From contig JADWOT020000001.1 in assembly GCA_036345935.2 (NCBI GenBank), positions 19,757,098 to 19,821,097 on the forward strand: a DNA stretch of 64,000 nucleotides. Reading direction: 5' to 3'. A program made the translations under genes and the position numbers. The notes below the pieces were generated by a model. That model did no database searches, was not told the origin of the DNA, and was given only the letters and a program-made list of their open reading frames with translations. The stretch's first letter is position 1, and the number at the start of each line of letters is the position of its first letter. Of this stretch, positions 1 to 12,072 are shown piece by piece. Origin of the DNA: Taenia hydatigena (taxonomy: Eukaryota; Platyhelminthes; Cestoda; Cyclophyllidea; Taeniidae).

Positions 1-232
1 CTCACTGCGACACTCGACCTCACTTATCGGCTTCCCATGTGAAGTAATCACTTTGTAGGGCATTCAAATGCCAGTTGTCGGAAACTCTGATGCAAAGCCT
101 TCAATACTGTGCTTTTGTGTCCTCTAGCCATCGCAACTGCTTTGACGCCTAGCAGGGCAGACAAGAGGTCGACTTTGCCATCGATGTCACCATTGAGTGC
201 GGTGGATGTGTGGAAGTAGAGGCATGGCTTCT
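1..232 (-). pseudogene. HSP70-like fragment, block H copy 1 (cut by window start)
   Basis: Read on the minus strand, the first ~110 bases give the HSP70 nucleotide-binding-domain stretch that in intact proteins runs MKHWPFKV...GKPMxxVE; here it is MPYKVITSHGKP followed by VECRSE, preceded by an in-frame stop. Bases 110-232 are an attached segment of unknown origin. The whole block recurs at 61594-61825, where the HSP70 part extends further. Frame breaks make it a dead fragment. At about 231 it is joined abruptly to block C, while the other copy continues into different sequence, so the junction is a rearrangement. HSP70 assignment is by motif only. Confidence 0.55.
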
Positions 233-905
233 GCTACGCGAACGCTGGAGAGAAGGAGTGCGAGAGACGAGGCGAGGCGAGACGAGGCGAGGCGAGAGAA
301 TCGTCTGGTGGTGCTTTTGTAAAATCATGATTGATGTGTGTGTGGTGATGGGGAATTGACGCTATTCGCGTCCTGCAAATCCTTATCATCTAGCCGGACG
401 GAAATTTGGGGAGGTGGAGCGCTGTGGGTATTGGCATCGCTTTTGCGGGTTCAGTTAGAACGAGGCTTTCACGCTGCATTCTAGGCGATGAAAGTGGTGC
501 AGCAGTTAAGTGAATTGATCTTGGCGTGGATGAGAGAGGTGTGGAAATTCTTGCTGCTACTTCACCTCGATTGGAATGCTTCCGTCGTACAAATCTTTAT
601 CTAGCTATCCCACGCAGGCGACCTCTAGCAGCGAACAAACTCAGCCCAATGCAAGGCAAATTCACATTTCTAAAAGGACGTTTCTCAATACTGGTGATTC
701 TCGAGGTCATAATTTTCATTTGCGGTTTTTAGTTAATCATGTTAAGCGATTTGAGCATTGGTGAGTGCTGACCAGCAGTGAAGTCTCTCAGGTGGGAGGT
801 TTCATCGGTGGGTGGTTACAGCGGACATTGATAGCCGAGTGCAATGGTAGAGGGAGAGGAAAGGATGAAGAGGGAGCTTTTGAGTTCCACGAAATAACAT
901 TTTTA
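231..905 (+). repeat. Dispersed block C, copy 1
   Basis: This ~675-bp block is repeated inverted at 34770-35470 (close copy), inverted and more diverged within 31740-32460, and directly at 63813-64000 (cut by the window end). It begins with a GAGGCGAGGC-type pentamer run (about 264-298) and includes a 65-68 codon frame, conserved in the 34.9-35.1 kb copy, that looks incidental. No protein similarity is recognised. It is contiguous with block A, and the same C-A order is kept inverted at 31.0-32.4 kb, so C and A probably come from one larger repeat. Confidence 0.75.
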
Positions 906-1712
906 GGGGAAGTAGTGAAAGTGGCCTAGATATTTAATATTGTATTCCATTTGTAAGGGCTCAAATTTGCTGTCTACTGACTGCCTAGAGGGACGAGTGG
1001 TCATGTGGACGGTCTCATCTCCCCCCTTTTACGGCATTAAATAAACGCCAGCAATCGAAAGGCTTGATGCTAGACAAGAGTCAGACTTAAATATTATTCT
1101 CCTATTGACTGCAACAGCTAAGAGAGAAAGGAGGTAGGAAATGCAGTTGGACGTTTAAAGGCTTGGTGAGAGAATGACCGAATGAGACAGAGGCACCTTT
1201 CTGAACTAGAAGGCTAAATTTATTGGCAGAATCAAGGTATTCCTCATCGAAGACATCCACTGTCACTGGAAGAGTGCACAATAGGTACGGATAGGCTAGC
1301 CAGTGTGTGGTATTCTCTGGACCTACAATTCCTCAGCAGCTAAATTGAGTGCTGATGCAAGTTGCCACATTAGATCAGAAGCAGAAGCCAAGGTATGCGA
1401 GGTGCAAATCACTGCCATGACACCAAATTGGGAACAAGTCAACTGCAGATAATGGTTGGTTGGTTGGTTGGTGTGGCAAGCGAAATGGGCTACCATTATC
1501 GTGATTGGCACGCATAAGTGGAATGACGGAGGGTGAATGAATAACCAGCACCTGTGGAGGGTAGCCGTTTTGAAGACAGTGGCAAACAGCCCGAAATGCA
1601 AGAAGTGAATTTAAGGCAATCCTTCGCAGCGCAGCAAACCAGACCAAAACTGCACTGATGATCAGAGGCAATAGGGCGAGAGCCGTCTTGACGTACCCTT
1701 CTGCTCGACCGA
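906..1712 (+). repeat. Dispersed block A, copy 1 (5' part)
   Basis: Bases 740-1712 match the reverse complement of 31010-31925 through most of their length. The stretch from about 1325 recurs at 28706 (+) and 31400 (-), with partial copies at 38850, 46980 and 60830. It contains a short GGTT tetranucleotide run (about 1453-1473). Long frames exist on the minus strand (92 and 98 codons), but they break differently in each copy, so I do not call a gene. The match stops near 1712, where block B begins. Confidence 0.75.
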
Positions 1713-2345
1713 TAGCAGTGTTTTGTTTACAATTAAATCCAACATCCCAGCTTGGAATGATAAGGGTCTCGATAGTAAACTCTTACAATCACTGGAATTG
1801 TAATACAGTTTAGCTCGCCCGACAGCTGCCCTACCACCATTTGATTCACCTCCACCAATGATTGAAGGTGATAACAGCCCTTACAGCACCACTAGTCCTC
1901 ACTGCGCGTCTTCATTCAACCGAAGTGAATGCAGCCATGCGTCGATTCGGAGAATGCTGCGCAGCTTTCTGATGCGTTGCAGTGTATCGTGTGGATTTGG
2001 TGTTGACGCTGCTACTGGCTGTGCAATGGCAGGCTTGCCAAGTGCCTCACAATCGCCACTGTCCTCCACTGGCACGTAGGGTGATGTTGGAGCAGATGTC
2101 CTCTTGGGCGGCATTTCACACTGCTGTGATGGCGAGCGGGTGGGCGCATCGTAATGCTCAACTGGTGCCATTTCGCTACCAATATGATCAGGCGGTTTAT
2201 GGAGGATTACAGCTGTATTGGAGGAAACACCTTGAGAACAAGCAACACTGCTGCAGGTGTGCTGACGCACGATGTGCTGAGCGACACGCTGCAGCCTCTC
2301 GAAGGTGAGGACTGAGAGGTGAGATGCAAAGTGTTGCCTATTCCC
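1713..2345 (+). repeat. Dispersed block B, copy 1
   Basis: Matches 49075-49590 and, in its second half, 59030-59320, all in the same orientation. A 189-codon minus-strand frame (2468 to 1899) covers most of it. The homologous frames in the other copies are 125 and 104 codons and are broken at different points, so this is either a decayed coding segment or chance openness. The encoded peptide is Pro/Ser/Thr-rich with no recognised domain. Confidence 0.7.
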
Positions 2346-5300
2346 ATCTTCACAGTGGCATCGAGTGACCCTCTCAATAGGCTGCTGCTTCAGTCCAGCC
2401 CCTGTGACCGCACTGCTGTGGCACTGTGCAACTTGGCAATAACATTGTGATTCGCACAACTTCACCAAGCGTCACTGGTCCTACCGAAAACCAAGTGTCC
2501 ATCACTCCGTGTGAAAGGCGGCAAAAAGTTCATTCTTACATTTGTGGTTTGCATAGGAGATGGCGGCTTCTCCACCGTCATCCCAATGGCAGTTACATCC
2601 ACTAGGAGTGCAGACCACTCTAAATGCTTCCCCTTTCCAAATTATTTCAATGGAAAGACTGCACTCCTGTCTGCATACACATTTGCCTCTCCCTCAAAAA
2701 CAATCAGTAAAAGGGGATTAGTCTATGTGTCCTTGTCCTAATTTAGCTTTGGGAATCATCATCACCTCTTCTTTGCAGTAACGCCTATGCCTTTTTGGTC
2801 ACGAAATTGCTCAAATCAAGCAGCGAAAGCTACCAATCAGGAAAGCCACAGTAACAGTCCAGTTGTTACTGATTTTAGTGGCACAAAAGTTGGAGAAAGG
2901 AGAAATCGAGTGATGGAGAACGTTGAGACGCGTTGACTCAGTGGCCTCTACATTGACTGCGAGGGCGTGGCGGCGAATCACTCACCATCTGTCGCTCTTG
3001 CCTCGTGCACGTCTGTGTATCTTGTACTATTTTCATCCCACCCACATTTGCACAACGGCACCGAGTTCACGCAAGCTTCTGGCAAGGTGGTGGTTGCCAT
3101 TTCTGCTGTACACAATGTCTTTGATAACAATTGGATTATGAACTTATCTGCCTCGGATGTGGTTGCTCTAAAACCTGCAATTCTTAAAGGAAGCAAGCAG
3201 CTACGTGCCACACTTCATTTCATTTGTTTAAACAACGTGAACAACTTGGTGAAGGACAATCCTGAGCTCATGTCAACTGTTTAAACAAATAAAGAAACTA
3301 TTCACGCATCACACACATCAACCGGTTGCAACCAAACTCTAATAGAATTCCATTCTGCTTTGGTGTTTCCTCAAATAACTTAGGAACGCCTGCAGCGGAT
3401 GGTGGTTGCAGTGCGTTTGCTACTTGTGTCACTTTCGAGCTCTAATGTCGCACTAATACGTTACGGGTATGTATTTTTGAAGTCATGAGAACAGAGTCTG
3501 CCCGAGTGGCAATCGTCAAAGCAAATGTCCTTCATCCCTTCATTTGTTACATTGGATTTCATAAGCGATTCGTGTGGCAAGCAACTTCCTGAACAAAGCC
3601 ATAAGTTGGTTAACAACTACCCAATCGAAACCTGTTATCACAAGGGGTTGTGTCAGCTGTCCGCACTGCTAATTCGTTTCTAAGGGCAGGATGGCAAATG
3701 CACAAGCAAGGCGGGTGGTACATCTGGGCTCATTAACAACCACCTCAACCTTGGCATAGCGAAATTCCATCAGCCACACTACAGGATTGAGGCGAGGTGT
3801 AAAACGTGCCTGAAGAGTGAGCGTTGTGGACCTAAAACTAAGCTGTAATGGGGGAGATTAAATGCAGGCGTACCAGAAAAATCGGATGCCGTCAGCGGAA
3901 TTACAACTGACATGCGTGGATTTTTATTAAGATTAACACATTAGAATGTAGAACTGGAACAAAACAACAAGTCTTTAATCACGTATCGTACTCAATTGGC
4001 CAGGCTTTCACCTCGCACTGAATAAAGCACTCCCTGCTCAAAAGGCACGAGAGTTGAAAGCGGAGAACTTAACATGAGAGATGCTACTCTGGTGGCCACC
4101 CTAGCAAGCCTCATCTCATTCCACTATAACATGAGCATAAAAGAGTGGGTCAAACGTGACAAACGTAACCAATTTACTTAATTCCTAACGCTGAAGCATA
4201 GCCACAAGCCTCCGTGCCTTGCCAACTCCCTCCAAGGTCTGTGCTTGGCTGTAATAGACGACGGCAACATCAGTGATATCGACGTGGCTCAGTGTTGTGG
4301 CACCTTAATTTACCTCGTCATTGGCGAGAAAGAGAGGACCCTCGTCCACAACTTCATTTCATGTGGCCAAGGAGTAAGCCAGAATGACGGGAAACATGCT
4401 AGGGAACTGTGATGGAAGGAGCTGTCCATGGCCTTCTCGCATATGCAGTCATGGTTGGATAAACGTCCAGCTTAATCGCGCAGTTTAACCACCCATTATG
4501 ATTGAGAAGTTCTGTGGCTTACAGACAAATTATTACAGCCAGCCAATTGTGCAGCCTCGATTTGCCGCATGCCCAAAGAATGGTCTGAACCAATGCTCTC
4601 CCATTGTGGCCCCATTCAGCCCCACGCTATACCCTGCCATCAGACCATGCTCCTTTGCCTCATCTTGCTTGTAGCCACATTCCTTGCATTCATTTTGAAA
4701 GTTGCAGAAGAATCAGGCGAACCTCTATGAAGTTTCCTTGCTTAACTCGGGAGCAGATTAGTCTGTAATAAACATTCGTGTTCATCCTACCCGCTATAAC
4801 AAGACCACAACCGCTCCTCTTTCTACAAGGACACATTCGGCAGGAGGAGAAGAGATTGGAGTTGACCTCCGGAGTCAGTCATAGTCATGCTATGGCTATA
4901 TAGCGTCCTGCCTAGTGCTAGATACCGTCTCCAATAACACCATTGTATCTATTTAGCTGGGATGGTCCAGTCAAACAACCTCGGCCATCACGAGTGTCCG
5001 CTACGCCCATTCGAAGCACCAACCATATACTTCCATAGCCCGCACCATTGTGCATTCTTTCGTAGCATACAGTTGGCCTGGATGCGCTATATCAAGGTTG
5101 ATGCCACCCATAACCGCCTTCATCTCTACTCGTTAGACCGACTGCGTCTAAACCAAGTGGCAACCAACCGTTTGCTATTACATGCGATCCTCCAAACTGT
5201 CTGTGGAATTGTTGTGGACATTCATCAAAGGCAACCCCAATCCTCCATCTCTGGTTTCGTGCTTCACGCCTCCACCCTGGTACTGCTCCACTGCTCCATC

Positions 5301-7740
5301 CAACCAAGTGAGAGGCTTGGGCCGATAGTCAAAACGGACTGTGAAACATCCTGCATTGTTTGCAACGCAACAATGACAGGGAACCACCAATTCGAAACGT
5401 GGGAGATTTTTATAAAAGGGTAACAAAATAACACGGATAGCATGAAACCACAAGCGAAGTGTAGTCAAAGTTAAGGAAGGAGAGCATAAGAGCACGGGAT
5501 CCTCCTATTTACAAGCATTACACAACTGCATCACTTGGCACCGTCTTAATAAAGGAGATGAAGTTGGTTGATGCAATGTTGACAAAAGTATGGTAACAAG
5601 CGACGTGACTTCATATCACAATAGTAGTAGTAGTAGTCGTGGTTTAAGCGTCAATCCATTCTACAGGGTGCTCTATAAAGTCTGCATCCTGACTTGCTAA
5701 TTCTCAAACCAGTTGGCATAAAATGGCTGCCAATGTAGCAGTTTTCAAATTTACATCTCTGGTCTCCGCCCATGCTCCAGCAGCATCATCGGTGTGACGA
5801 ATGAGACGTGCGAAAGGCTCCAACCAACTCAGCGAAATCAACGCAGGACGTGCATAAATGCGCACTGGACATCTCTTAGGGCATAGGAACAGATCATGAT
5901 GGGAGCGATTGCAATCCTTGTCTGTGTGTGGCGTACTGCATGGGTAGGCATCCACAGCATCACTTGCACTTCTCCATTATTTGTTCTCTCCACCTTCTCT
6001 TCACTCCTGGTCGTCACTTCATGCTTCTTTTCCTTGGAGGTGACCAAATTACAGTACTGTGGGACTCTCGCACTGTTCCAAAGTTGATGAGGTCGTCGGT
6101 TAACAGTGAAGCATCGATTCCATGGAGATGCGGTGCGTGCATTAATGCGGTGATTTGCGCACAACTGTCCTGAAGAGTGAGCAAGCGAGGTGATTAAGAA
6201 ATGAATGGACTACACAGTCGAGTGCGCCATCCCAGCAGCATCAAGTGTTTTAGGTAAGAGACACTTGTTCATGGTCAGTCACGTAAGAGCACTCTAGTAA
6301 TGTGAGCAGTTCACTGCAGTGGTGTGGGTCAAAGTAGGTCATGTGTGATGGAAATGGGTCACAAGGACAGCAACAGTAGTGCTTATCGCTATCTCTAATA
6401 GTCGGGTCAATTAAATTATCTTGTCTAAACCACGACCGCTTGGATGAACCACTAAAATACGCGCCTGGTGATTACACTAAAGTTTATGATGAGGTGGACA
6501 TGTTTCCTTGTGACAACGTCTGGTTTGACACGATTGTGCCTACTCCATTTGGGTTGCGCACACAATTGCAAATTGTTAGGTGATGCTAACAAATTGCGGG
6601 AAAAATGCGCATTTATCCAAGAGTGTCCTTTATGATTTCCAATGGACTCACTAGATAAAACGACTCCTCCAAGGTGCACAAGCACCTCCTTTGGGCCTTC
6701 CACCACTAGTGAGGGAAAGGCACTGAATAATCCATGTCCTGTCCAGCATTGTTTAAATAAAAGCCAGGTTGTCATTCGTCTGTCCAGCCTCTTCAAATGT
6801 ACTATAATGTGTGCTTCGATTGTTAATAAAGATAGCAATTAAGGATTGCATAGAAGAATGGAATTTGACATAGAGTTGCTTTAATGACAAGGACTGCCCC
6901 TAGCTACTCCATTAAGCATGCGGATGTCACCTCCGAATGTCATCTCTAAACCCAAACTAGAGTGCAGTGGAAATGAGACCGCTTAAAAGCAAACATTCAC
7001 CCCAAATACTTGGCATTGCCAGGCAGGCAAATCCAAATATGCATTTCATTCGAGTGACGATCACATCGCATAATCACTAGTCAGTAGCGTCATGCGCAAC
7101 TCACCGCATTACTGCGCGCACCAAATGCCCACGGAACCGATGAATCATTTCGGCCGGTGACCCTGTCGTCTTTGAAGCAGCTCGAGAATCCCACAGCATT
7201 GTACTTCGGTCGACCCTAAAGGCAGCGAAGGATGTTTCGCTTTATTGACCTGACTAATAACGGGGAACATGAATAAAGAGTAAGTAAAAGCAAAAAATGA
7301 TGGAGAAGAGCAAGAGCGTCAATTTGAGAGGTACTGCATTGCACGTTACCTCGTTACAAATGGATTGAGAAATGGCATAACACGGTGCAGACTTCATAAA
7401 CTACACTGACGGCAATAAAGCAAGTGGTTGAATAGATTGGTGTTCCAAAAGACTATTGTTGCGGCAAACTTTGGTTAACCCTGCATTAAGCACACCCACT
7501 TTCCGCCATTACGACAGTGTCAAGTGATGGAGTCGTGTACTGCTCCTGAATCAGAGGAGCAAATTGGCTTCTTCGAAATGACTACGCCCGTACCCACATG
7601 CATTGACGACATTTAGTCGTGGAGGGTGCTTCTCTCTTCAATAGTGACAAACGCCAACTATTCAATGCCACCATTCAGTAATCAGTTTAAAAGTACTTCC
7701 ATTGGCTTTGTGTGTACATGTGCAGTAATGCAGCTTCCCG
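2346..7740. other. Unassigned, largely unique sequence
   Basis: I see no recognised coding domain, LTR or clear repeat partner. Several 60-150 codon frames exist, the longest being 153 codons at 4962-5423 (+) with overlapping minus-strand frames of 71 and 105 codons. None shows a recognisable family, a supporting splice-site pair or codon-level evidence. A short AGT run lies at 5622-5637. Confidence 0.4.
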
Positions 7741-7749
7741 AGAGTTCCT

Positions 7750-7855
7750 TGTTAGCAAAAGCAGGCATAACATTGGGGCGAAATGCATGTGTATTTAGCA
7801 AACAGAGGGAACGGGCTGCTGGCGTGGCCCAGAGGTCATCCCCCTATTGCATTAC
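7750..7855 (+). mobile_element. Possible ancient relic of the TRIM LTR
   Basis: By eye this stretch aligns with the middle of the LTR at 28050-28235. It shares the AGCAAAAGCAGGCA / AGGCAAAAGAAGGCA motif, an AT-rich centre and a GGCTGCTGGCGTGGCCCAGA motif matching GGCTGCTGGCATGGCCCGGA. Both ends are lost. Chance similarity cannot be excluded without an alignment score. Confidence 0.3.
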
Positions 7856-7869
7856 CGGTGCAAAGTGCG

Positions 7870-9340
7870 GATCGACTTGGAGAGGAGGTGTGCTGCTTAA
7901 TTGCAGCAGATGAAGATGATGTGGAGGAAGAAGAGGAGAAATGCGAAAATATACTCTTTGGATTGGGTGTGTGACTACGGATCAAAAGGTTTCAGGCTAA
8001 AATCCTACCAAAGCCATAAAGACTCTTCATCTCCACCTCTGCTTGCAGTGGCTCCATGTCTATCAAACAACGAATCGCATCAGGAAGGCTGCACATGCTG
8101 CCTACTTTGCCGCTAGACGGAAAAGGCAAGTAAATCGACTGAAAATTGGGAGGTGGAAAATTGTCATGCCTGGTGAGAGGCTCGAATTCTCGTCACCCAT
8201 ATTGTTAGGATGACACCCTAGCCTAATGACCTACCTCACCACCACCCAGTTTTGGGACTCCACGGGGGCGATAACTTTGTTAATTATATGTTTGAGAATG
8301 CAGTGGCATAAGGTCAGCAGCGTCTGCCATTGCAAACTTTCAGAATGCCAACATTCAGGGTCGGTGCGAGTTACCAACATCCACTTCACACTCACTGTCT
8401 TAATATTCACATCTTTTGCCCCCATGCCCTTCTTCCCTTCATCAGTGTCACCTTAGTGATGAAAGCAGTGTCCAACAAGGGACTGTTCTCTCTGGCCAGT
8501 GACGGGCTGAGCAGCATTAGATGAAACGAGAGTCATGGAAGATCCTTCTGCCCATTTGTCGCTGCAAATAAACTTTGCAAAAGTGCGCTAAAAGTGATAC
8601 ATTCTTGCTATTATTCTATCTTATCGTCTATTGTACCCTGACATTTCTCTCTTTTTGAATCAGTAGCTTCAAGGCGATGCACATTTGACATCACATTTAG
8701 CGAATAGCTGACAAGTGTTTGTCGCTGGGATGAATGAACTATAAAGGGTCAAAAATGTTAAATACTCATATAAATATAATAACGCCTGCTATTCACTGGT
8801 CTGCTGTATCATACCTAATTCCTTAACCATCTATCAGTCACCGCAACTGACCCATAAACTCACAGATTCCAGCCGTCAGTCTGAAGTGGTATGAGTGACC
8901 AGCAGTAAAGGCATGTCAAACGTGCCAACTCATTCAGTCACACCTTAACTACCACATAAGTCATGCCATGTGTCACCGCGGCAAAGCATAGCACCTGATT
9001 GGAGCGGAGGTGTTAGAAATGGAAGTAAGTCAGGGAGTGAGTGCGAAGGTAAAGGTGTGAGAAATGGGTGATGGTAAGGGGAGTGGAGAGGATTGGGGAA
9101 GAAGGAAGGAAACTGGTGGTGGAGAAGTGGTCTATCAAGTTAAACATTGTCCTAATAACGTGGATGTTGAGGGTTCGAGGCTCTCAATGGACATGCTACT
9201 AATTTAGTCGCTTCCTTTCTAGCGAAATTGACTGTCCTTCCCCTCCAGTGTCAAAGTAGACAGCCTGCTCATCTTTCTTGTTTCACTTCGTTGCTGCACA
9301 GGCACAGTGCTACTACAAGCAGCGCAAAGTAAAAAGGAAC
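7870..9340. other. Unassigned spacer with tRNA-like B-box motifs
   Basis: No gene recognised. A frame at 7783-7974 ends in an acidic run (ADEDDVEEEEEKC) but has no supporting splice signals. RNA polymerase III B-box-like strings occur near 8188 (minus strand, AATTCGAGCC) and 9174 (plus strand, GGGTTCGAGGC), but neither folds into a convincing tRNA. Confidence 0.35.
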
Positions 9341-9344
9341 TTTA

Positions 9345-9417
9345 CGGCCCCACCGAAACTTGAAGCCGTAGTTTTCTGATCCAAAGTTAGAGGCCTAATC
9401 CATTAGGACACGAGACC
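9345..9417 (-). pseudogene. tRNA-Arg-like pseudogene or SINE head
   Basis: On the minus strand this 73-nt stretch follows the layout of eukaryotic tRNA-Arg(TCG). It has a CCTAATGGATTAGG D-arm, an anticodon arm TCTAA-CTTTGGA-TCAGA, a five-base variable loop and a TTCAAGT T-loop. The acceptor stem GGTCTCG pairs with TGGGGCC at all seven positions if G-U pairs are allowed. The anticodon position reads TTG rather than TCG, and the D, anticodon and T stems have mismatches, so it is degenerate. A TTTTT run about 10 nt downstream (minus strand) could act as a Pol III terminator. It could equally be the head of a tRNA-derived SINE. Confidence 0.5.
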
Positions 9418-9419
9418 AA

Positions 9420-11999
9420 CATTCATTGCTTTCACTTTAAACTCCATTTTCTCCTTATCACTACCATCCGATGCAGTTAAGCAGCACACCTCCTTCTTCT
9501 ATCAGTCCATTCTTTGCAGCTGTAATGCGATAATTCCAACATTTTCGTATGTGCGAACTACTTTTACTTCCGATGACGCCGTGGTAGTGGTTATGGCTGT
9601 GTTTGTGTAGATGCCTTATGAAGCAGGCGCTCCGGCCGGCGACGACGAGCAAGCAAGATGAGTGGTGGTTCGCTACGTGATCCTGACACTCAGCATTTTT
9701 AGTTAGACCTCATGTGCCGCGTTCTTCTCTCAGCGGAAATAGCGATTGTTCGTTCCGAAATCGCAAAACTTATTATTCGCAGCCCAGAAAATGGACGCTT
9801 GTGAGGAAGGAATATCACATCGGCCTCTGCTTTGCTTGTTCGGAGGGCTCTATTTGTGCCATGGAAGTCTTTCCGGTTCCCACAATGTTCCGTAAAAGTA
9901 AATCAATTTAAATTCCATGCTGGTCCTTATTCTGGCATTTGCACGGATTTTTTAGGTTTTTACTAACTAAATTACCCAATCAACCAAATTAGCAGTAAAG
10001 GAGAAAACGTGTCACTGCTTTTGAAAGCGTGAAAGTTTTTTTCACTTTCTATCGCTTATGTGGTACAAAGATGTACTTCTGTCCATGCTTCATTATTGCG
10101 CAATTCACGTCTCGCCGATCCCATTTCATCGTATTGGGCCAGCTTATGAAGTCGTTTTGGTTGACAACCAGCAGAGAAGTATTGAAATTACCAAGGCCCT
10201 TAAGAAATGTTAAGAGACATTTCGTCTTATTCGACCTATTCCCTGTTGTTGAAAGCGACTGCAATAACTAGTGCCTGATAGGCCGAGGGAGGCCCCAAGG
10301 TGACTTGTGAAGAACTCACCAGACGGATTATGCAGTCGTACGCATAATGCGTACAGCGTTTCTTCAAAAGTCTAATTCGACCGGTAATGTAGTCCACAGT
10401 TTTAGTACAACAACACCCTTCTAGGCAAGTAGGCTACGGACACGATCGTTTCTTATTTGATGGAGATCGATTAGCAAATACAAATTTTGGGACTTCAAAA
10501 CAAAACCTACATTCCTCATTCGACGCCATGTAAAGATGGGAGCTGGGAACAGACCGAAATCTGTAATTCTGTAGAGTTGCTCGGGTTCAAACGCGATTAG
10601 CAAGCGTAGATTGGGATCCAACTGCTCTTTCTTTTATGGCAGAGCATCAGAATCATTTTGAATGGAATTAGTTGGAGGTAGTGGGAAAAGTAACTGGCAG
10701 AGACATTTGTACAGCGCAATCCATTTTAAATGCACTGCCATCTAGTAGTAAAGAATTAGCATTTGGAGAGAATCCATCTCATGCTCAGTTAGCCGTGTGA
10801 AGATTAACCATGTTAAAGGCGTTAGGGTAGCTGCATACCCCTGGAGCCATTCCGGGTGGTGCATCGGTGAGTTTGCGTTGTGGACTGTTTCGAAATAGCC
10901 ATTATCAGAGCAAGCCAGCGTGGAGTTGATGTGTATCGAAGATGCAGGGCCTAAATAACTGGCGCCAGGGAGACGTCAACAAATTGCCTGCCCTTTGCAA
11001 ATGCAATAAAATAAAAAAGGACCTCAGAAGTTTTTATGCGCAGCAAAATCTTGCTGCAACAATGGCATTTATACCATTGTCTGCATGCAGCTAATGGGCA
11101 ATCTCATGGTTCCTTAAATTGCCGTTGCCAGATAGACTTGTCTAACATGCATCGACCAAATCGTCGAGGATTGGGTGAAATATTACTGTGCCAAATAATT
11201 GCATACAGCTTCCATGAGGCGAATCATTCCAATTAGTTAATTTCTAAATCGCCTGTTTTTAGTGGCAAAATGCGGCAAATTGTAGGCTTTGCGATGCAAA
11301 ACGTGAGCATAGCTAAAAGTTGACGGAAAGAGGCAATCAGTTTAGCTTGCATGGACCAGGTCTGACTATGTCGCTTATGTTACAAGTCGTTATGTCCTTT
11401 TACGGGCTACTCTTAGAATTCATTCACTCCTTCCGTGTAGCTATATAGGGCAGTCTATCTTCTCATGGATGTTACTTTTGCTGGTAAATGCAAAACAAAG
11501 GCACGAAAATGTGTAATTTTATGGCAGCTTATCCCACAAGCATAGTGCTAAAGAATAAACCTTTTCACACGTGACGACCTCAACAATTGAGCATTGCCAG
11601 AAATCGCATGCATTCCTACTAGCATGCTATGCATCGGTCACACAGCAATAACTACTCGTGTGGCTTGAGCGTGTACATTCGATGCAAAATAAATGAGTAG
11701 ACTGGGAAGTGTTGAGGCATATGTACCTCAAGAAAGCTCACGCACTGATAGAAGGCCCACCTGCCCAAGCAGTTCAGACCGAAGGAGGCGAATGATGAGC
11801 TAGTGGTTGTCTGAATTGTTCCCTGCTGTCGTCATTAATAACCAGCTTTTGATCACGTAGTGGATGGAGTAGCTTAACCGTTTCTTGCCTTATTTATATC
11901 TGACTTCTCTTCAAAAAACATCCTTGGTTTTACAGGATACAATGTTTCGGTTTAATTTCAATTTGCCTTGTTTTATGTTGCTTCATCTCTTTCATTTCA
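9420..11999. other. Unassigned sequence upstream of a candidate exon
   Basis: No recognised gene. Frames at 10029-10271 (+), 10049-10264 (-) and 10421-10621 (-) lie close together, but none has a recognisable domain or splice support. If the 72-bp exon at 12001 is real, much of this could be intron. Confidence 0.35.
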
Positions 12000-12000
12000 G

Positions 12001-12072
12001 GCGGAAAGAGTAAGGTCCAATCATCACATACACACGCACGTCCCGGGCGTGACTACTCTGGCTCAGCTACGG
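12001..12072 (+). CDS. Candidate 72-bp internal exon
   Basis: The segment has a strong 3' splice site (CTTCATCTCTTTCATTTCAG, ending at 12000) and a strong 5' splice site (GGGTAAGT, GT at 12073). Between them two of three frames are open. Frame 1 gives 24 codons beginning AERVRSNHH. The frame offset by two gives GKSKVQSSHTHARPGRDYSG and ends in phase 1, the same phase as the intron proposed at 24394. The protein is not recognised. No other exon is close by, so a long-intron gene or a chance signal pair both remain possible. Confidence 0.35.

Noticed and set aside
4962..5423. 153-codon plus-strand frame as a gene
   Set aside because: No recognisable domain, two overlapping minus frames of similar length, and no splice or start evidence.
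8166..8228. Minus-strand tRNA-like string with AATTCGAGCC
   Set aside because: Acceptor and T stems overlap when forced to pair, so no tRNA fold is possible.
9120..9195. Possible tRNA from the GGGTTCGAGGCTC B-box
   Set aside because: The T arm pairs, but no anticodon or acceptor stem forms; at best a SINE scrap.
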